In this document: positions 7,573 to 16,422 of the stretch, in pieces
Numbering within the stretch: position 1 is the first letter of the stretch
Layout: each line of letters begins with the position of its first letter
NCBI GenBank assembly: GCA_965237635.1
Contig: CBDEFX010000001.1
Span: 1,612,001-1,676,000 of the forward strand
DNA: 64,000 bases
Reading direction: 5' to 3'
DNA from: CBDEFX01 sp965237635
GTDB lineage: Bacteria > Chloroflexota > Dehalococcoidia > Lucifugimonadales > CAUZJF01
The notes under the pieces: model-generated
The model's input: the letters and a program-made list of their open reading frames with translations, nothing else
The model's database searches: none
Told to the model about the DNA's origin: nothing
Program-made: the position numbers and the translations under genes

Positions 7573-9255
7573 GTGAGGCGGCTCTACTTCTACATCGTAT
7601 CCTTCGTGACGCTGATGATGGGGGCAAACGGCGTAATAGTCCTCGCGGCGTCTGTCCTCGAGGGCCTTTTCAGCGGCCCGGCCCTGTCATCGTCCGGCTC
7701 TGGTAGCGCTCTTGCCCTGGGGATGTCGCTGACCATCGTCGGACTCCCTCTCTGGGCGCTTCACTGGCTGATGATCGGGCGGCACGTCAGGCAGCTTCCG
7801 GTCGAGACACGGTCAGTCGTACGCAAGGTCTACATATACGTCGTCTTGGCGGTTGCCGCCGGTGTCGCCGTCGGGTCTGCGGTGGCCATACTCGGGTGGA
7901 TACTCGGCAGTGGAGACTTCGGCGGCTTCCCTTGGGCCGCGGTCGTGGTCTGGAGCGTAGTATGGGCATTTCACTGGCAACTCGAGGCCAAAGAAGGGCA
8001 ATCGACACCAGAGACGCGCGCCGTTCGACGCCTTTATCTCTATCTGACGACTGCGGTAATGCTCGTGGTGGCGGCGTTGGGAGTCGGCGTGATCGTACAC
8101 ATCGTACTGCGCGAAGCGTACGGCACCCTGATGTCTTCGTCGCTATTATCACGGTCTGGCCTGTGGGACGGCCCAATGAGAGACTCACTCTCGCTCGCGC
8201 TGGTGGCTGGCCCGGTCTGGGCCGCTCACTGGCTCTACTTCGCCCGGAATGACTTCGACTCAGTGCTCCGGCAGCTATATACCTACGGCCTGGCTATCTT
8301 CGGAAGCATCTCTACCGTGCTTACTGTGCTAGGCATCATGCTCTACGGTCTCCTGGTGTGGACCGTTGGAATACCCGAACACGAAGCCGCCGAGGCGCAT
8401 TTTCGATTCCTCCCAGGCGCGCTGGCCTCATTGATCGTCGCTGCAGGAATCCTGAGCTACCACTGGTCAGCGGCTCGGCGGGAATCGGAGCTGCAGTCAA
8501 CGGGGACGCAAGGCGCCCGCAGGTCCTACCCGTATGCCCTGGCAGCGGTGGGGCTGGTGGTCGTGGCCGTGGGCATAGCAGCCCTAGTTAGCATGGCAGT
8601 TGGTCTCATTGGGGAGAGCGGCGCGCCCAAGCTGGTAGGACAGGATCTATGGCGGAATGCTCTAGCGTTGAGCATCACTCTCGGACTGCTAGGGGCACCG
8701 CTCCTGGCGTACTACTGGCCGCGGGTCCAGAGCAAGGTTAACGAAGGGGATGTCGAGGAGCGGACCAGCCTGGCCAGGCGCATATTTATCTTCGGTGTGC
8801 TCGGAGTAGGGATGCTTGTCCTTGTCGGGAGTGCGAGCCACGTGATCTTCGTGTTCCTCCGTGAGCTCCTTGAAGGCGACCTGTACGCGGTCTTGTCGGA
8901 CGTCAAGGTCAGCCTGGGGATCATCGCTGCGGCGGCCATCTTCCTACCGTACTTCTGGATGGTGTATAGGGCTGACCGCCGCGCGGCGGGTGACGTCGAG
9001 GAAGAAGAGAAGCCTCATGCCAGAAAGGCCGTGACGGCGCTGGTCAACGAAGGCGGGATTGGCTTTATCCAGAGGCTTGAAGCGACGCTGGGCTATGGGG
9101 TAGCTCCACTTCAATGGGCCGACCCCGAGGCCGCTCTCCCTGAGCTCTCGGATGACGAGTTTCGCGGCCTGGCCGAGCGCATTGCCGACGCTGCCGGCCC
9201 CAATGTCTTTCTGGTCGCTGATGGCGCCGGCTTCCGCGTGCTCTCGTGCCGCTAA
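7573..9255 (+). CDS. DUF5671-type multi-repeat membrane protein
   Basis: The 560-residue protein is built of about five repeats, each with two to three hydrophobic segments. Every unit opens with an (R)(R/K)xYxYxxxxVxLxVxxxG-like helix and ends with a W-A-x-H-W-like pair (ALHWLM, AFHWQL, AAHWLY, SYHWSA). This is the DUF5671 pattern of integral membrane proteins of unknown function. The last 100 residues, after about 455, are soluble and hydrophilic. The start is uncertain: GTG 7573 opens the first repeat, but the frame is open further up to the IS debris (reading VDPGIGTVRRLYFY), so the original N-terminus may have been lost. Confidence 0.8.
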   Translation: MRRLYFYIVSFVTLMMGANGVIVLAASVLEGLFSGPALSSSGSGSALALGMSLTIVGLPLWALHWLMIGRHVRQLPVETRSVVRKVYIYVVLAVAAGVAVGSAVAILGWILGSGDFGGFPWAAVVVWSVVWAFHWQLEAKEGQSTPETRAVRRLYLYLTTAVMLVVAALGVGVIVHIVLREAYGTLMSSSLLSRSGLWDGPMRDSLSLALVAGPVWAAHWLYFARNDFDSVLRQLYTYGLAIFGSISTVLTVLGIMLYGLLVWTVGIPEHEAAEAHFRFLPGALASLIVAAGILSYHWSAARRESELQSTGTQGARRSYPYALAAVGLVVVAVGIAALVSMAVGLIGESGAPKLVGQDLWRNALALSITLGLLGAPLLAYYWPRVQSKVNEGDVEERTSLARRIFIFGVLGVGMLVLVGSASHVIFVFLRELLEGDLYAVLSDVKVSLGIIAAAAIFLPYFWMVYRADRRAAGDVEEEEKPHARKAVTALVNEGGIGFIQRLEATLGYGVAPLQWADPEAALPELSDDEFRGLAERIADAAGPNVFLVADGAGFRVLSCR

Positions 9256-9267
9256 CCGGCTGGTCTG

Positions 9268-9708
9268 CTAGCGAGAAGCAGACCACTCCTCATACGGCGG
9301 TACCTCTTCGCCGACCACCCAGAGGAAGTGGTACGCTCCGGTGTCGCCGAGGAACTTGAACTGCTTGCGAAGGTCTTTGACCGTCTCCTCGAAACTGTCG
9401 TGGGATCGCAAGTAGGACTTAAACGAGCCGTGCGCGTCCGAGAGCTCCAGCATTCGCCGGGCGTTCCCCACGATCGCCTCCAGCTTGCGACGGTTCCTGA
9501 TAACGCGCTTGTCCTGGGTTAGCTCATCCAGATCCGGCTCTGCTAAACTGGCAACGGTGTCGACGTCAAATCGCCGAAACGCATCCTGAATTCCCGGCCA
9601 TTTGGAGTCGACAACCCGCCAGGAAATGCCGGTCTGGAACACCGACTTGCTCATCACCTCAAGGTAGTCAGAAAGACCACTCGGCTCTATCCTCTCAGGG
9701 GCATGCAT
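9268..9708 (-). CDS. DNA-3-methyladenine glycosylase I-like protein (short form)
   Basis: The 146-residue protein matches the core of the Tag/HhH-GPD glycosylase family: a VFQTGISWRVVDSKWP helix near residue 25, an FDVDTVA segment near 47, and a VIRNRRKLEAIVGNA helix-hairpin-helix-like stretch near 68-82. Such enzymes excise alkylated bases. It lacks the N-terminal Cys/His segment and the C-terminal His/Cys pair that bind zinc in E. coli Tag, so it is a short variant and its activity is uncertain. It ends 12 bases from the convergent DUF5671 gene. An AGGAGG-like site precedes the ATG. Confidence 0.75.
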   Translation of the reverse strand: MHAPERIEPSGLSDYLEVMSKSVFQTGISWRVVDSKWPGIQDAFRRFDVDTVASLAEPDLDELTQDKRVIRNRRKLEAIVGNARRMLELSDAHGSFKSYLRSHDSFEETVKDLRKQFKFLGDTGAYHFLWVVGEEVPPYEEWSASR

Positions 9709-9815
9709 AGTTCCTCCTGGTAACTAGAACGTTCGGCACACCAGCATATCTCGTGTGGCGACGTTGGGCAACTTGGCTGCCTGTGTTTGGGTCAGTACGA
9801 TGATTGACCATTGTT

Positions 9816-9976
9816 GATTCCCTCGTAAAAACCCGTTTTGAGCAAGTTCCAGCGATTTAGCACATCTGAGCGCTACCGTATGTTGGGGTAGTATACGGAA
9901 CAGAGACTGTATATTGTACCCAGGTGTGGGTACGTTTGTTCTAATTCGACCTGCACAGACTTTTTACGAGAGAATC
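9816..9976 (+). mobile_element. 161-bp MITE, copy 1
   Basis: The element is bounded by imperfect inverted repeats GATTCCCTCGTAAAAA and (reversed) GATTCTCTCGTAAAAA. A direct 6-bp target duplication ATTGTT lies at 9810-9815 and 9977-9982. An identical copy in the opposite orientation is at 30184-30344. The same ends border the IS1182-like element at 21934-26452, which could mobilise it in trans. It encodes no protein; a short ATG frame inside starts with MYPGV but has no coding character. Confidence 0.9.
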
Positions 9977-9982
9977 ATTGTT

Positions 9983-10415
9983 GGCTGCTGTAATACTGAA
10001 CCCTATAGGGCGAAGAATCTAGACCTGGCCCTTGGACAAAGTCGACTAGCATTGGCGAAGCCGAATCGAAACTCCTCAAGATCGTCCCATGCCGGTTGCC
10101 TTTGGCGACTACAGGTATGGAAGAGGTAGGCTTTGTCTCCCTGAACCCTTCGGCTGGCTCAGGATAGACTCCGTGAAGGGCCTAGGGCGGCTGGGGGTTC
10201 CGAAGCAGTCCCGACCAGCCGGAGGTCCCAGGCCCCACCCCAGATTCCTCGCCCCGATGCGGCATCGGGCTCGGAAAGACATGTTTGCTTATGGTCGATC
10301 ACCTTGCCATGGTCGCCTATTTTCGTGGGAATGACAGCGCATGTATCCGGGTGTCATTCATGCAACTCCAAATGACTTATTGGATCGTACTCAGCTTGGC
10401 CGAAAGGGTGGGTCT
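9983..10415. repeat. Gene-free stretch with dispersed repeat (copy related to 11413-11552)
   Basis: No gene is supported here. Positions 10137-10285 carry a repeat that begins with GTCTCCCTGAACCCTTCGG, continues with CAGGATAGACTCCGTGAAGG, and contains the palindrome CCCGATGC-G-GCATCGGG at 10253-10269. The same unit is found at 11413-11552. Positions 10330-10415 lead into the hydrolase gene. Confidence 0.7.
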
Positions 10416-11177
10416 GTGAGCATGATCGCGGTCACTGCATCCCTCCCTTCAGACATCAGCGCCGGTCCACCGATTGTTTTGGTCCATGGTGGGGCGAACT
10501 CTGCGATGGTCTGGACGTACTGGCAGCGGGAGTTGGCCGATCTCGGCTGGTCTTCGTATGCTATCGACCTGCGCGGCCACGGCAAGAGCGATCCAATCGA
10601 CCTATCGGACACTAGCATGCGCGACTACGCCGACGACGTGAAGCGACTTGTCGACGAGCTCAAGCAGCCACCCGTAATCATCGGCTGGAGCATGGGCGGC
10701 TTGGTGGCACAGATGGCCGCCACATCGGGCACAATCGCGGTGTGGGTGGGGTTGGAGCCCAGCCCGCCGGTGTTGCAGGTAGACTCATCTCTCACGCTAC
10801 GTAATGGCGTGTTCGACTCTGCCGAGTATGGGATCGCCGATCCGGACCCTCACACGCAAACCACGATGCCCGACCTGGACATCGAGGAGAGGAAGGTCGC
10901 ACTTGCCTCACTCGGCTTCGAGTCTCGACGAGCGCGCGACGAGCGGAAACGTGGCATTGTTATCGAATCAGTGCCGTGTCCCTTTCTCGTAGTGAACGGT
11001 ACGCTTAGCCGCGACCGGTCAGAGAAGGGTCACGTTGAGCGGCTCGCCTCAGATAGGCTTGTGGTCGAAGGGGCGTCCCACTGGGGGCTGGTGCTCAACA
11101 GACGGGCGCTGAGAACGCTCGTTCCGGACGTGTTGAACTGGATATCGGGGGCGGTCCAACGAACTCAGGGAGCCTGA
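10416..11177 (+). CDS. Alpha/beta-hydrolase fold protein
   Basis: About 253 residues with the hydrolase fold: an oxyanion-loop HGG in VLVHGGANS near residue 25, YAIDLRGHGKSD near 50, a nucleophile elbow GWSMGG near 90 (Ser in GxSxG), and a C-terminal GASHWG that supplies the His. The substrate is unknown. The GTG at 10416 was preferred because a GAAAGGG site precedes it; ATG 10422 is equally possible, and the in-frame ATG at 10341 would add a non-conserved leader. The gene overlaps the 3' end of a convergent zinc-protein gene by 13 bases. Confidence 0.85.
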   Translation: MSMIAVTASLPSDISAGPPIVLVHGGANSAMVWTYWQRELADLGWSSYAIDLRGHGKSDPIDLSDTSMRDYADDVKRLVDELKQPPVIIGWSMGGLVAQMAATSGTIAVWVGLEPSPPVLQVDSSLTLRNGVFDSAEYGIADPDPHTQTTMPDLDIEERKVALASLGFESRRARDERKRGIVIESVPCPFLVVNGTLSRDRSEKGHVERLASDRLVVEGASHWGLVLNRRALRTLVPDVLNWISGAVQRTQGA

Positions 11178-11383
11178 CTGGCGCTCGCTGCTTCGAGCTG
11201 CTTCGACGGGCAGCGTCGGTCCGCGTATGAGCAGTAGACGCAGCAGTCGCCTTCTCTTGGGCGTAGGAGAGCACCGCAGTTGGTACAGTCATAGAAGAAC
11301 TGGCAAACGTCAGTCGGCATCTCCTCTTCCTTGGTGACACCACATTCGGGACACGTCAGCCGAGCTCGGGTAATTGCTTCCAT
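11165..11383 (-). CDS. Small cysteine-rich zinc-ribbon protein
   Basis: The 72-residue protein has three Cys groups: CPECG near residue 11, CTNCG near 33 and GDCCVYCSY near 45. They can form one or two zinc ribbons. The GDCCVYCSY...CP text is typical of a widespread small bacterial family with no known function. The 3' end overlaps the convergent hydrolase gene. The high density of paired cysteines and a good ATG make it a real gene rather than a shadow. Confidence 0.75.
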   Translation of the reverse strand: MEAITRARLTCPECGVTKEEEMPTDVCQFFYDCTNCGALLRPREGDCCVYCSYADRRCPSKQLEAASASQAP

Positions 11384-11767
11384 TCGCGTCTCCTCTCGAA
11401 GGTCCCCACCGTTGTCTCCCTGAACCCTTCGGCCGGCTCAGGATAGACTCCGTGAAGGGTCTGGGGTGGCTGGGGTCCTTCCATCCTAGTACCCGTTCAA
11501 AGGACCCCTCGCCCCAGGTTCCTCGCCCGATGCGGCATCGGGGCTCGGAAAACGATCCTCATATCGACTCGCGCACCTTCAAGCGATGTTCTATTCCATA
11601 AAAACTGCCATTATCCATTAGATGACTCACACCTGGAGTTAGATGCGCCGAGGGTTTGGGCCCCGAGCGTCGCCCATGCTAGAATGGCTTTGTCAGGCGA
11701 GCCCGAAAATCGTGGGCTGGCCGTGTTGGCGTTTCGACCTGGCCTTGCAAAACAACCAAGGAGTGTT
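11384..11767. repeat. Gene-free stretch upstream of mfd with dispersed repeat
   Basis: Positions 11413-11552 repeat the unit seen at 10137-10285, including the palindrome at 11526-11542. The remainder to 11767 holds no gene I can support. The mfd ribosome site (AAGGAG) lies at its end. Confidence 0.65.
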
Positions 11768-14700
11768 ATGAGCCTGAGCGTGCTTGGCGGTCTGCTGGAG
11801 TCGGCCCCGCAGCACCGGCGGTTAAAAGAGTCGCTGGCCAAAACACGTGCGAGCGCCAGAGTCCAGGTGATATCAGAGGCTGTGCCCTTCGCCCTGTCCA
11901 CCCTGTGGCAAGGCTTGAGCTGCCCGATGCTCGTTATAGTGCCCCGGCCCGAGGACGCCCGACGTCTGCACGAGCAGTTGGCTTTGTGGACAACAGACGA
12001 AGGTCAGGTGTTCCACTTCCCAGAAACCGAGACGCTGCCGTTCGAACGACTCGCGACGGACATTGGGACGACCCAGCAACGGCTGCGAACGCTCTCATCA
12101 CTGATAGACAAAGGGAGACCACCGGTCATGGTGGTGGCTTCGACATCTGCAGTCGCGCAAAAGACGATCGAAAAAGAGACCCTCGAATCGACCAGGACGA
12201 CCATTCGACAAGGTCAGCGCATAGATCTCGACGAGACGCTGGACTCATGGCGCCGCATGGGCTACCGCTTCGAGGCGGCTGTCGACGGCCCCGGTGTGGT
12301 CAGTCGTCGCGGCGGCATTCTCGACATCTTCGCCCCCGATTGGGAGTCGCCGGTACGAATCGAGCTTTGGGGCGACGAGATCGACACAATCCGGCTGTTT
12401 GACCCGGCTACGCAACGGTCAACGGAGGTCGTGGAATCTGTCACGATCGGCCCGGCGCAGGAGACGCTACCAGGTCTGTCAGACCGGGACGGTCTGGACA
12501 GGCTGATATCGTCTCTAGACATGTCCAATTGCACTGCAGCCGCTCGGGAACGGTTCTCCCATGAGCTGGACCTGCTGTTGGACGGTCACGACGTCGAAGA
12601 CCTGAACTTCTACTCCGGCTTCTTCAACCAGGGCTCGCTTCTGGACTACTTCTCCGAAGACGGTGTACTGGCCATGTACCCACCATCAGAGGTAGCGAGA
12701 GCGGCATGGGAGGTAAGTGAGCGAGCCCACGAGCTACGTGAGGTTAAAGAGCGGGGCGGGGAGCTGCCTCTGCGTTTTCCGTCCTCGCACCTGCCGTGGA
12801 GCGAGGTGGAGGAGAAGACGCGTCGCTTCGGCCGACATCTGGAGGTCACTCCTTGGGGGGCCGAGGAGCTCACTCATCGTGACACCTTTGTGCTTCCGTT
12901 CACATCGCCTTCCAGCTACTCCGGGAAGCATGACGCCTTCGTGGAGGAGGCAGACGATCTGGCCCGCGCCGGGCATCGAGTCGTCGCCGTTACCTCCGCC
13001 CCGAGCAGGCTAAAAGAGGTCCTGGACGAATACGGGGCCGGTTCCGAGCTACCTGAATCGTTGCGTGATACGCCGGAGCCGGGATCGATAACCATCCTCC
13101 AGTCGCCGGGCGCGGGACTGAGCCAGGGCTATGTCCTGTCGGTCGACGGCCTCAAGCTTGCACTCTTTAGCGACGCCGAGATATTCGGCGTTGCTAAGCA
13201 GCGTCGGTCCGCCAGACGCCGGGCGGCGAGCAGAGAGGTACTCCTTTCGGAGCTGAGCCCAGGCGATTTCGTGGTGCACGTTGAGCACGGAATCGCCAGG
13301 TTTACGGGCGTGGGCCGGACGGCACGGGACGAAGGAGAGCGGGAGTACCTGATACTCGAGTATGCCCAGGGCGACAAGCTTTACGTGCCGGTCGAGCACC
13401 TGGACCGCGTGACCCCGTACGTCGCGCCCTCGGACCGTAGCCCGACCCTGACACGCCTCGGGACCCAGGAATGGAAGCGCACCAAGGAACGTGTCGAGCG
13501 CTCGACACGCGAGATGGCGGGCGAGCTCCTGTCGCTATATGCGGCGCGGGAGCTTGGCGAGGGGCATATGTTTGCCCCGGACACACCCTGGCAGGCCGAG
13601 CTTGAATCCTCATTTCCGTTTGAGGAAACGCCCGACCAGCAAGACGCGATCGTCGATGTGAAGGCCGATATGGAGCAGCGCAGGCCCATGGACCGTCTTG
13701 TCTGTGGCGACGTCGGGTACGGCAAGACTGAGGTCGCCCTGAGGGCTGCCTTCAAGGCGGTGATGGACGGTAAACAGGTCGCCGTGCTGGTTCCTACCAC
13801 TGTCCTTGCCCAGCAACACTACGTCACCTTCTCCCAACGGCTGCAGGCATACCCGGTAGCCGTCGAGGTGCTCAGCCGGTTCAGGACCGACCAGGAGCAG
13901 CGGGACATCGTAGAAGGTCTCGCCAGCGGCAAGATCGATATGTGCATCGGCACCCACAGGCTGGTTCAGAAGGACGTCAGCTTCAAGAATCTTGGCCTCG
14001 TCATTATCGACGAGGAGCAGCGCTTTGGCGTCACCCACAAGGAGCGGCTCAAGCAGATGCGCTACGAGGTGGATGTCCTGACTATGACCGCGACTCCGAT
14101 CCCCCGGACCCTCCACCTATCGCTGGCCGGAGTCCGGGACATGAGCAAGATCGACACGCCGCCTGAGGAGCGTCTGCCCATAAAGACCTACGTGTCCGAG
14201 TTTAGCGATGAGCTGATCAGAGAGGCGATTCGCCGCGAGATCGACCGCCAGGGCCAGGTATTCTTTCTCCACAACAGGGTGCACAATATCGACTACATGG
14301 CCGAATACGTTCGGAGTCTGGTCCCCGAGGCTACGGTAGCCGTGGCCCACGGTCAGATGCCGGAGGACCAGCTTGAGCGCTCGATGATCGATTTCTCGGA
14401 CGGCAAGATGGACGTCCTGATGTGCACGATCATAATCGAGTCGGGCCTGGACATGCCCAACGTCAACACCCTGATAGTCAACCGATCGGACGCTTTCGGC
14501 CTCGCGCAGCTGTACCAGCTGCGCGGACGTGTGGGCCGTGGCGCCCGCCGCGCGTACGCCTACCTGCTGATCCCCGCGTACCGGAGTCTTACCGAGCAAG
14601 CGGAGAAGCGGCTCAAGACTATGCTGGCGGCCACCGAGCTTGGCGCTGGGTTCCGCATCGCCATGAAAGACCTGGAGATCCGCGGCGCCGGCAACATCCT

Positions 14701-15343
14701 CGGAGCCGCGCAAAGTGGACACATCCATGCCGTCGGATTTGACCTGTATACGCGTATGCTGGCTGAAGCGGTCGAGGCGTTAAGGGCCCAGAGAGAGGCG
14801 GGTGCCGCCGGCCAGACTGAGGACCACGATAATGGAGACGATGGCGTTGCGCTCCTCCCCGACCCACTCGCCGCTCCACACACGTCGGCCAGCGTCGACC
14901 TGGGCATCCCGGCCAACATACCCGAATCTTACGTCTCGGACCTCACCCTGAGGCTGGACATCTACCGTCGGCTGGCTCGGACGGCGGACACGGACGACGT
15001 CGACTCGATGGAGGAGGAGCTATTGGACCGCTTCGGCCCGCCGCCCTGGCAGGTCCAGAACCTCCTGTACTCCCTCAGGCTGAAGCTGATGGCGAAGCAA
15101 GCCGGTGTCGAGTCGATTACTAGAGAGGACGTCCGGATCGTGCTGCGGCTACGTGACGACGTCGGTGGTGCCAGGCAGGCGCTGCAAAAGCGACTGGGGA
15201 GCGGTATCGTCGTTGGCAACTCACAATTGCGACTCGAGCTTGGAAAGCTGGCCGACGGCTGGGAGGGCCCCCTAAAGACGACCGTCGAAAGGCTGGCAGA
15301 GTTCCGGGAGCGAATGACGGCGGAGCTGGGGGTTGGCGCCTAG
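11768..15343 (+). CDS. mfd: Transcription-repair coupling factor Mfd
   Basis: The 1191-residue protein has the full Mfd layout: UvrB-like N-terminal region (1-450), CarD-like RNA-polymerase-interaction domain from about 495 (GDFVVHVEHGIARFTG), then the RecG-type helicase with Walker A GDVGYGKTE near 647, DEEQ box near 747 and a C-terminal QLRGRVGR motif near 917. It ends in a TRCF domain (1000-1190). It removes RNA polymerase stalled at lesions and recruits UvrA. ATG 11768 was chosen because AAGGAG precedes it and homology begins there; the frame is open 84 bases further up. Confidence 0.97.
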   Translation: MSLSVLGGLLESAPQHRRLKESLAKTRASARVQVISEAVPFALSTLWQGLSCPMLVIVPRPEDARRLHEQLALWTTDEGQVFHFPETETLPFERLATDIGTTQQRLRTLSSLIDKGRPPVMVVASTSAVAQKTIEKETLESTRTTIRQGQRIDLDETLDSWRRMGYRFEAAVDGPGVVSRRGGILDIFAPDWESPVRIELWGDEIDTIRLFDPATQRSTEVVESVTIGPAQETLPGLSDRDGLDRLISSLDMSNCTAAARERFSHELDLLLDGHDVEDLNFYSGFFNQGSLLDYFSEDGVLAMYPPSEVARAAWEVSERAHELREVKERGGELPLRFPSSHLPWSEVEEKTRRFGRHLEVTPWGAEELTHRDTFVLPFTSPSSYSGKHDAFVEEADDLARAGHRVVAVTSAPSRLKEVLDEYGAGSELPESLRDTPEPGSITILQSPGAGLSQGYVLSVDGLKLALFSDAEIFGVAKQRRSARRRAASREVLLSELSPGDFVVHVEHGIARFTGVGRTARDEGEREYLILEYAQGDKLYVPVEHLDRVTPYVAPSDRSPTLTRLGTQEWKRTKERVERSTREMAGELLSLYAARELGEGHMFAPDTPWQAELESSFPFEETPDQQDAIVDVKADMEQRRPMDRLVCGDVGYGKTEVALRAAFKAVMDGKQVAVLVPTTVLAQQHYVTFSQRLQAYPVAVEVLSRFRTDQEQRDIVEGLASGKIDMCIGTHRLVQKDVSFKNLGLVIIDEEQRFGVTHKERLKQMRYEVDVLTMTATPIPRTLHLSLAGVRDMSKIDTPPEERLPIKTYVSEFSDELIREAIRREIDRQGQVFFLHNRVHNIDYMAEYVRSLVPEATVAVAHGQMPEDQLERSMIDFSDGKMDVLMCTIIIESGLDMPNVNTLIVNRSDAFGLAQLYQLRGRVGRGARRAYAYLLIPAYRSLTEQAEKRLKTMLAATELGAGFRIAMKDLEIRGAGNILGAAQSGHIHAVGFDLYTRMLAEAVEALRAQREAGAAGQTEDHDNGDDGVALLPDPLAAPHTSASVDLGIPANIPESYVSDLTLRLDIYRRLARTADTDDVDSMEEELLDRFGPPPWQVQNLLYSLRLKLMAKQAGVESITREDVRIVLRLRDDVGGARQALQKRLGSGIVVGNSQLRLELGKLADGWEGPLKTTVERLAEFRERMTAELGVGA

Positions 15344-15360
15344 AGGATCAGGTTTGAGAG

Positions 15361-16422
15361 ATGATGAAGCGATATCGCAAAGGCGCGGAGGATAAGCCAA
15401 CGTGGGCCTCGGTCCCAGCTGACGTGAAACGCGAAGTCGAGGACGCGTTAGGCAGCACTGTTATTGAAGGGCGGCGTATCTGGGGCGGATATACGCCAAG
15501 CGCTACGTTCAAGCTAACGCTTCGGCAAGGCGGCATGGCGTTCTTGAAGGGAGTCAACAGCGCGGGGAACCGTGTTATGCGCCGCGACTTCCTGAAGGAG
15601 ATGCGACTATATCGAGACTTGCCAGCTCTACGACCATGGGCGCCGAGGCTGCTCGGCACAGTTGAAGTAGCTGATTGGCATATCTTGCTTCTCGAGTTCG
15701 TCCGAGACAAGCGCGGTGTCGGGCCCTGGACCGATCGATATGCCCGCCAAGGCGTGGAGGGACTCGCGCAGCTCCACAACGCGTTTGCAAACCGGGAGCT
15801 TCCGCAGTGGGTACCTCTTCCCAATGACTGGACCGGATGGCGCAGCTTGACCGAGGACGCCGATGCGCTGCTCGGACTGACCACCGTCGCCGGTGGGGCT
15901 GGCAAAGATGTCTCTGAATGGTTGGACAGATTCCTTCCGCTACTGGCCGAGTTGGAAGCGCAGTCAACGAGAGCTGGTAGTCCGAATACACTTCTGCATG
16001 GTGACGTTCGCTCGGACAACCTCCTGTTTCGCCCCGACGGGAGAATAGCAATGGTTGACTGGCCCAGCGCCAGTCGTGGTGCTGGTCTGTTCGACGCCGT
16101 CGCGTTCATCCAAAGCGTCGCGGCCGAGGGCGGCCCAGATCCTGAGCAGATGCTCTCATGGTACGATCGTGCCACGGGCCGTGAGACGCCTAGGGATATG
16201 CTAGGTGCCGTTCTAGCTGGGGTCTCGGGATACTTCGCTTCCCGTGCCGGTCTGCCAGATATCCCCGGCCTACCCCGCGTGCGGCCGTGGCAGCGGGTCC
16301 AGTTGATATCGAGCTTACAATGGCTGTGCAGCGTGCTGAAACATCCAAGGTCGGACTGGCTTTCGGCGGTTCAGATCCAGGCATCGTATCAACCCTCCAG
16401 GAGGCACTCCACACATGCGTGA
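15361..16422 (+). CDS. Aminoglycoside phosphotransferase/choline kinase-fold protein
   Basis: The 353-residue protein has the APH-type kinase core. The catalytic loop HGDVRSDNLLF is near residue 213 (Asp about 215, Asn about 220) and the metal-binding VDWPSAS is near 232. The N-terminal lobe has a TFKLTL strand and a Lys in MAFLKGV that could bind ATP. Family members phosphorylate small hydroxylated compounds, and antibiotic resistance is only one possibility. The gene follows mfd by 17 bases and overlaps the next gene by 8, so the three may be one transcript. Confidence 0.82.
   Translation: MMKRYRKGAEDKPTWASVPADVKREVEDALGSTVIEGRRIWGGYTPSATFKLTLRQGGMAFLKGVNSAGNRVMRRDFLKEMRLYRDLPALRPWAPRLLGTVEVADWHILLLEFVRDKRGVGPWTDRYARQGVEGLAQLHNAFANRELPQWVPLPNDWTGWRSLTEDADALLGLTTVAGGAGKDVSEWLDRFLPLLAELEAQSTRAGSPNTLLHGDVRSDNLLFRPDGRIAMVDWPSASRGAGLFDAVAFIQSVAAEGGPDPEQMLSWYDRATGRETPRDMLGAVLAGVSGYFASRAGLPDIPGLPRVRPWQRVQLISSLQWLCSVLKHPRSDWLSAVQIQASYQPSRRHSTHA

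Noticed and set aside
9914..10129. Small frame starting MYPGVGTF in the first MITE (also seen at 30025-30246)
   Set aside because: It begins inside a MITE and runs into unrelated flank; the two copies share only the MITE part.
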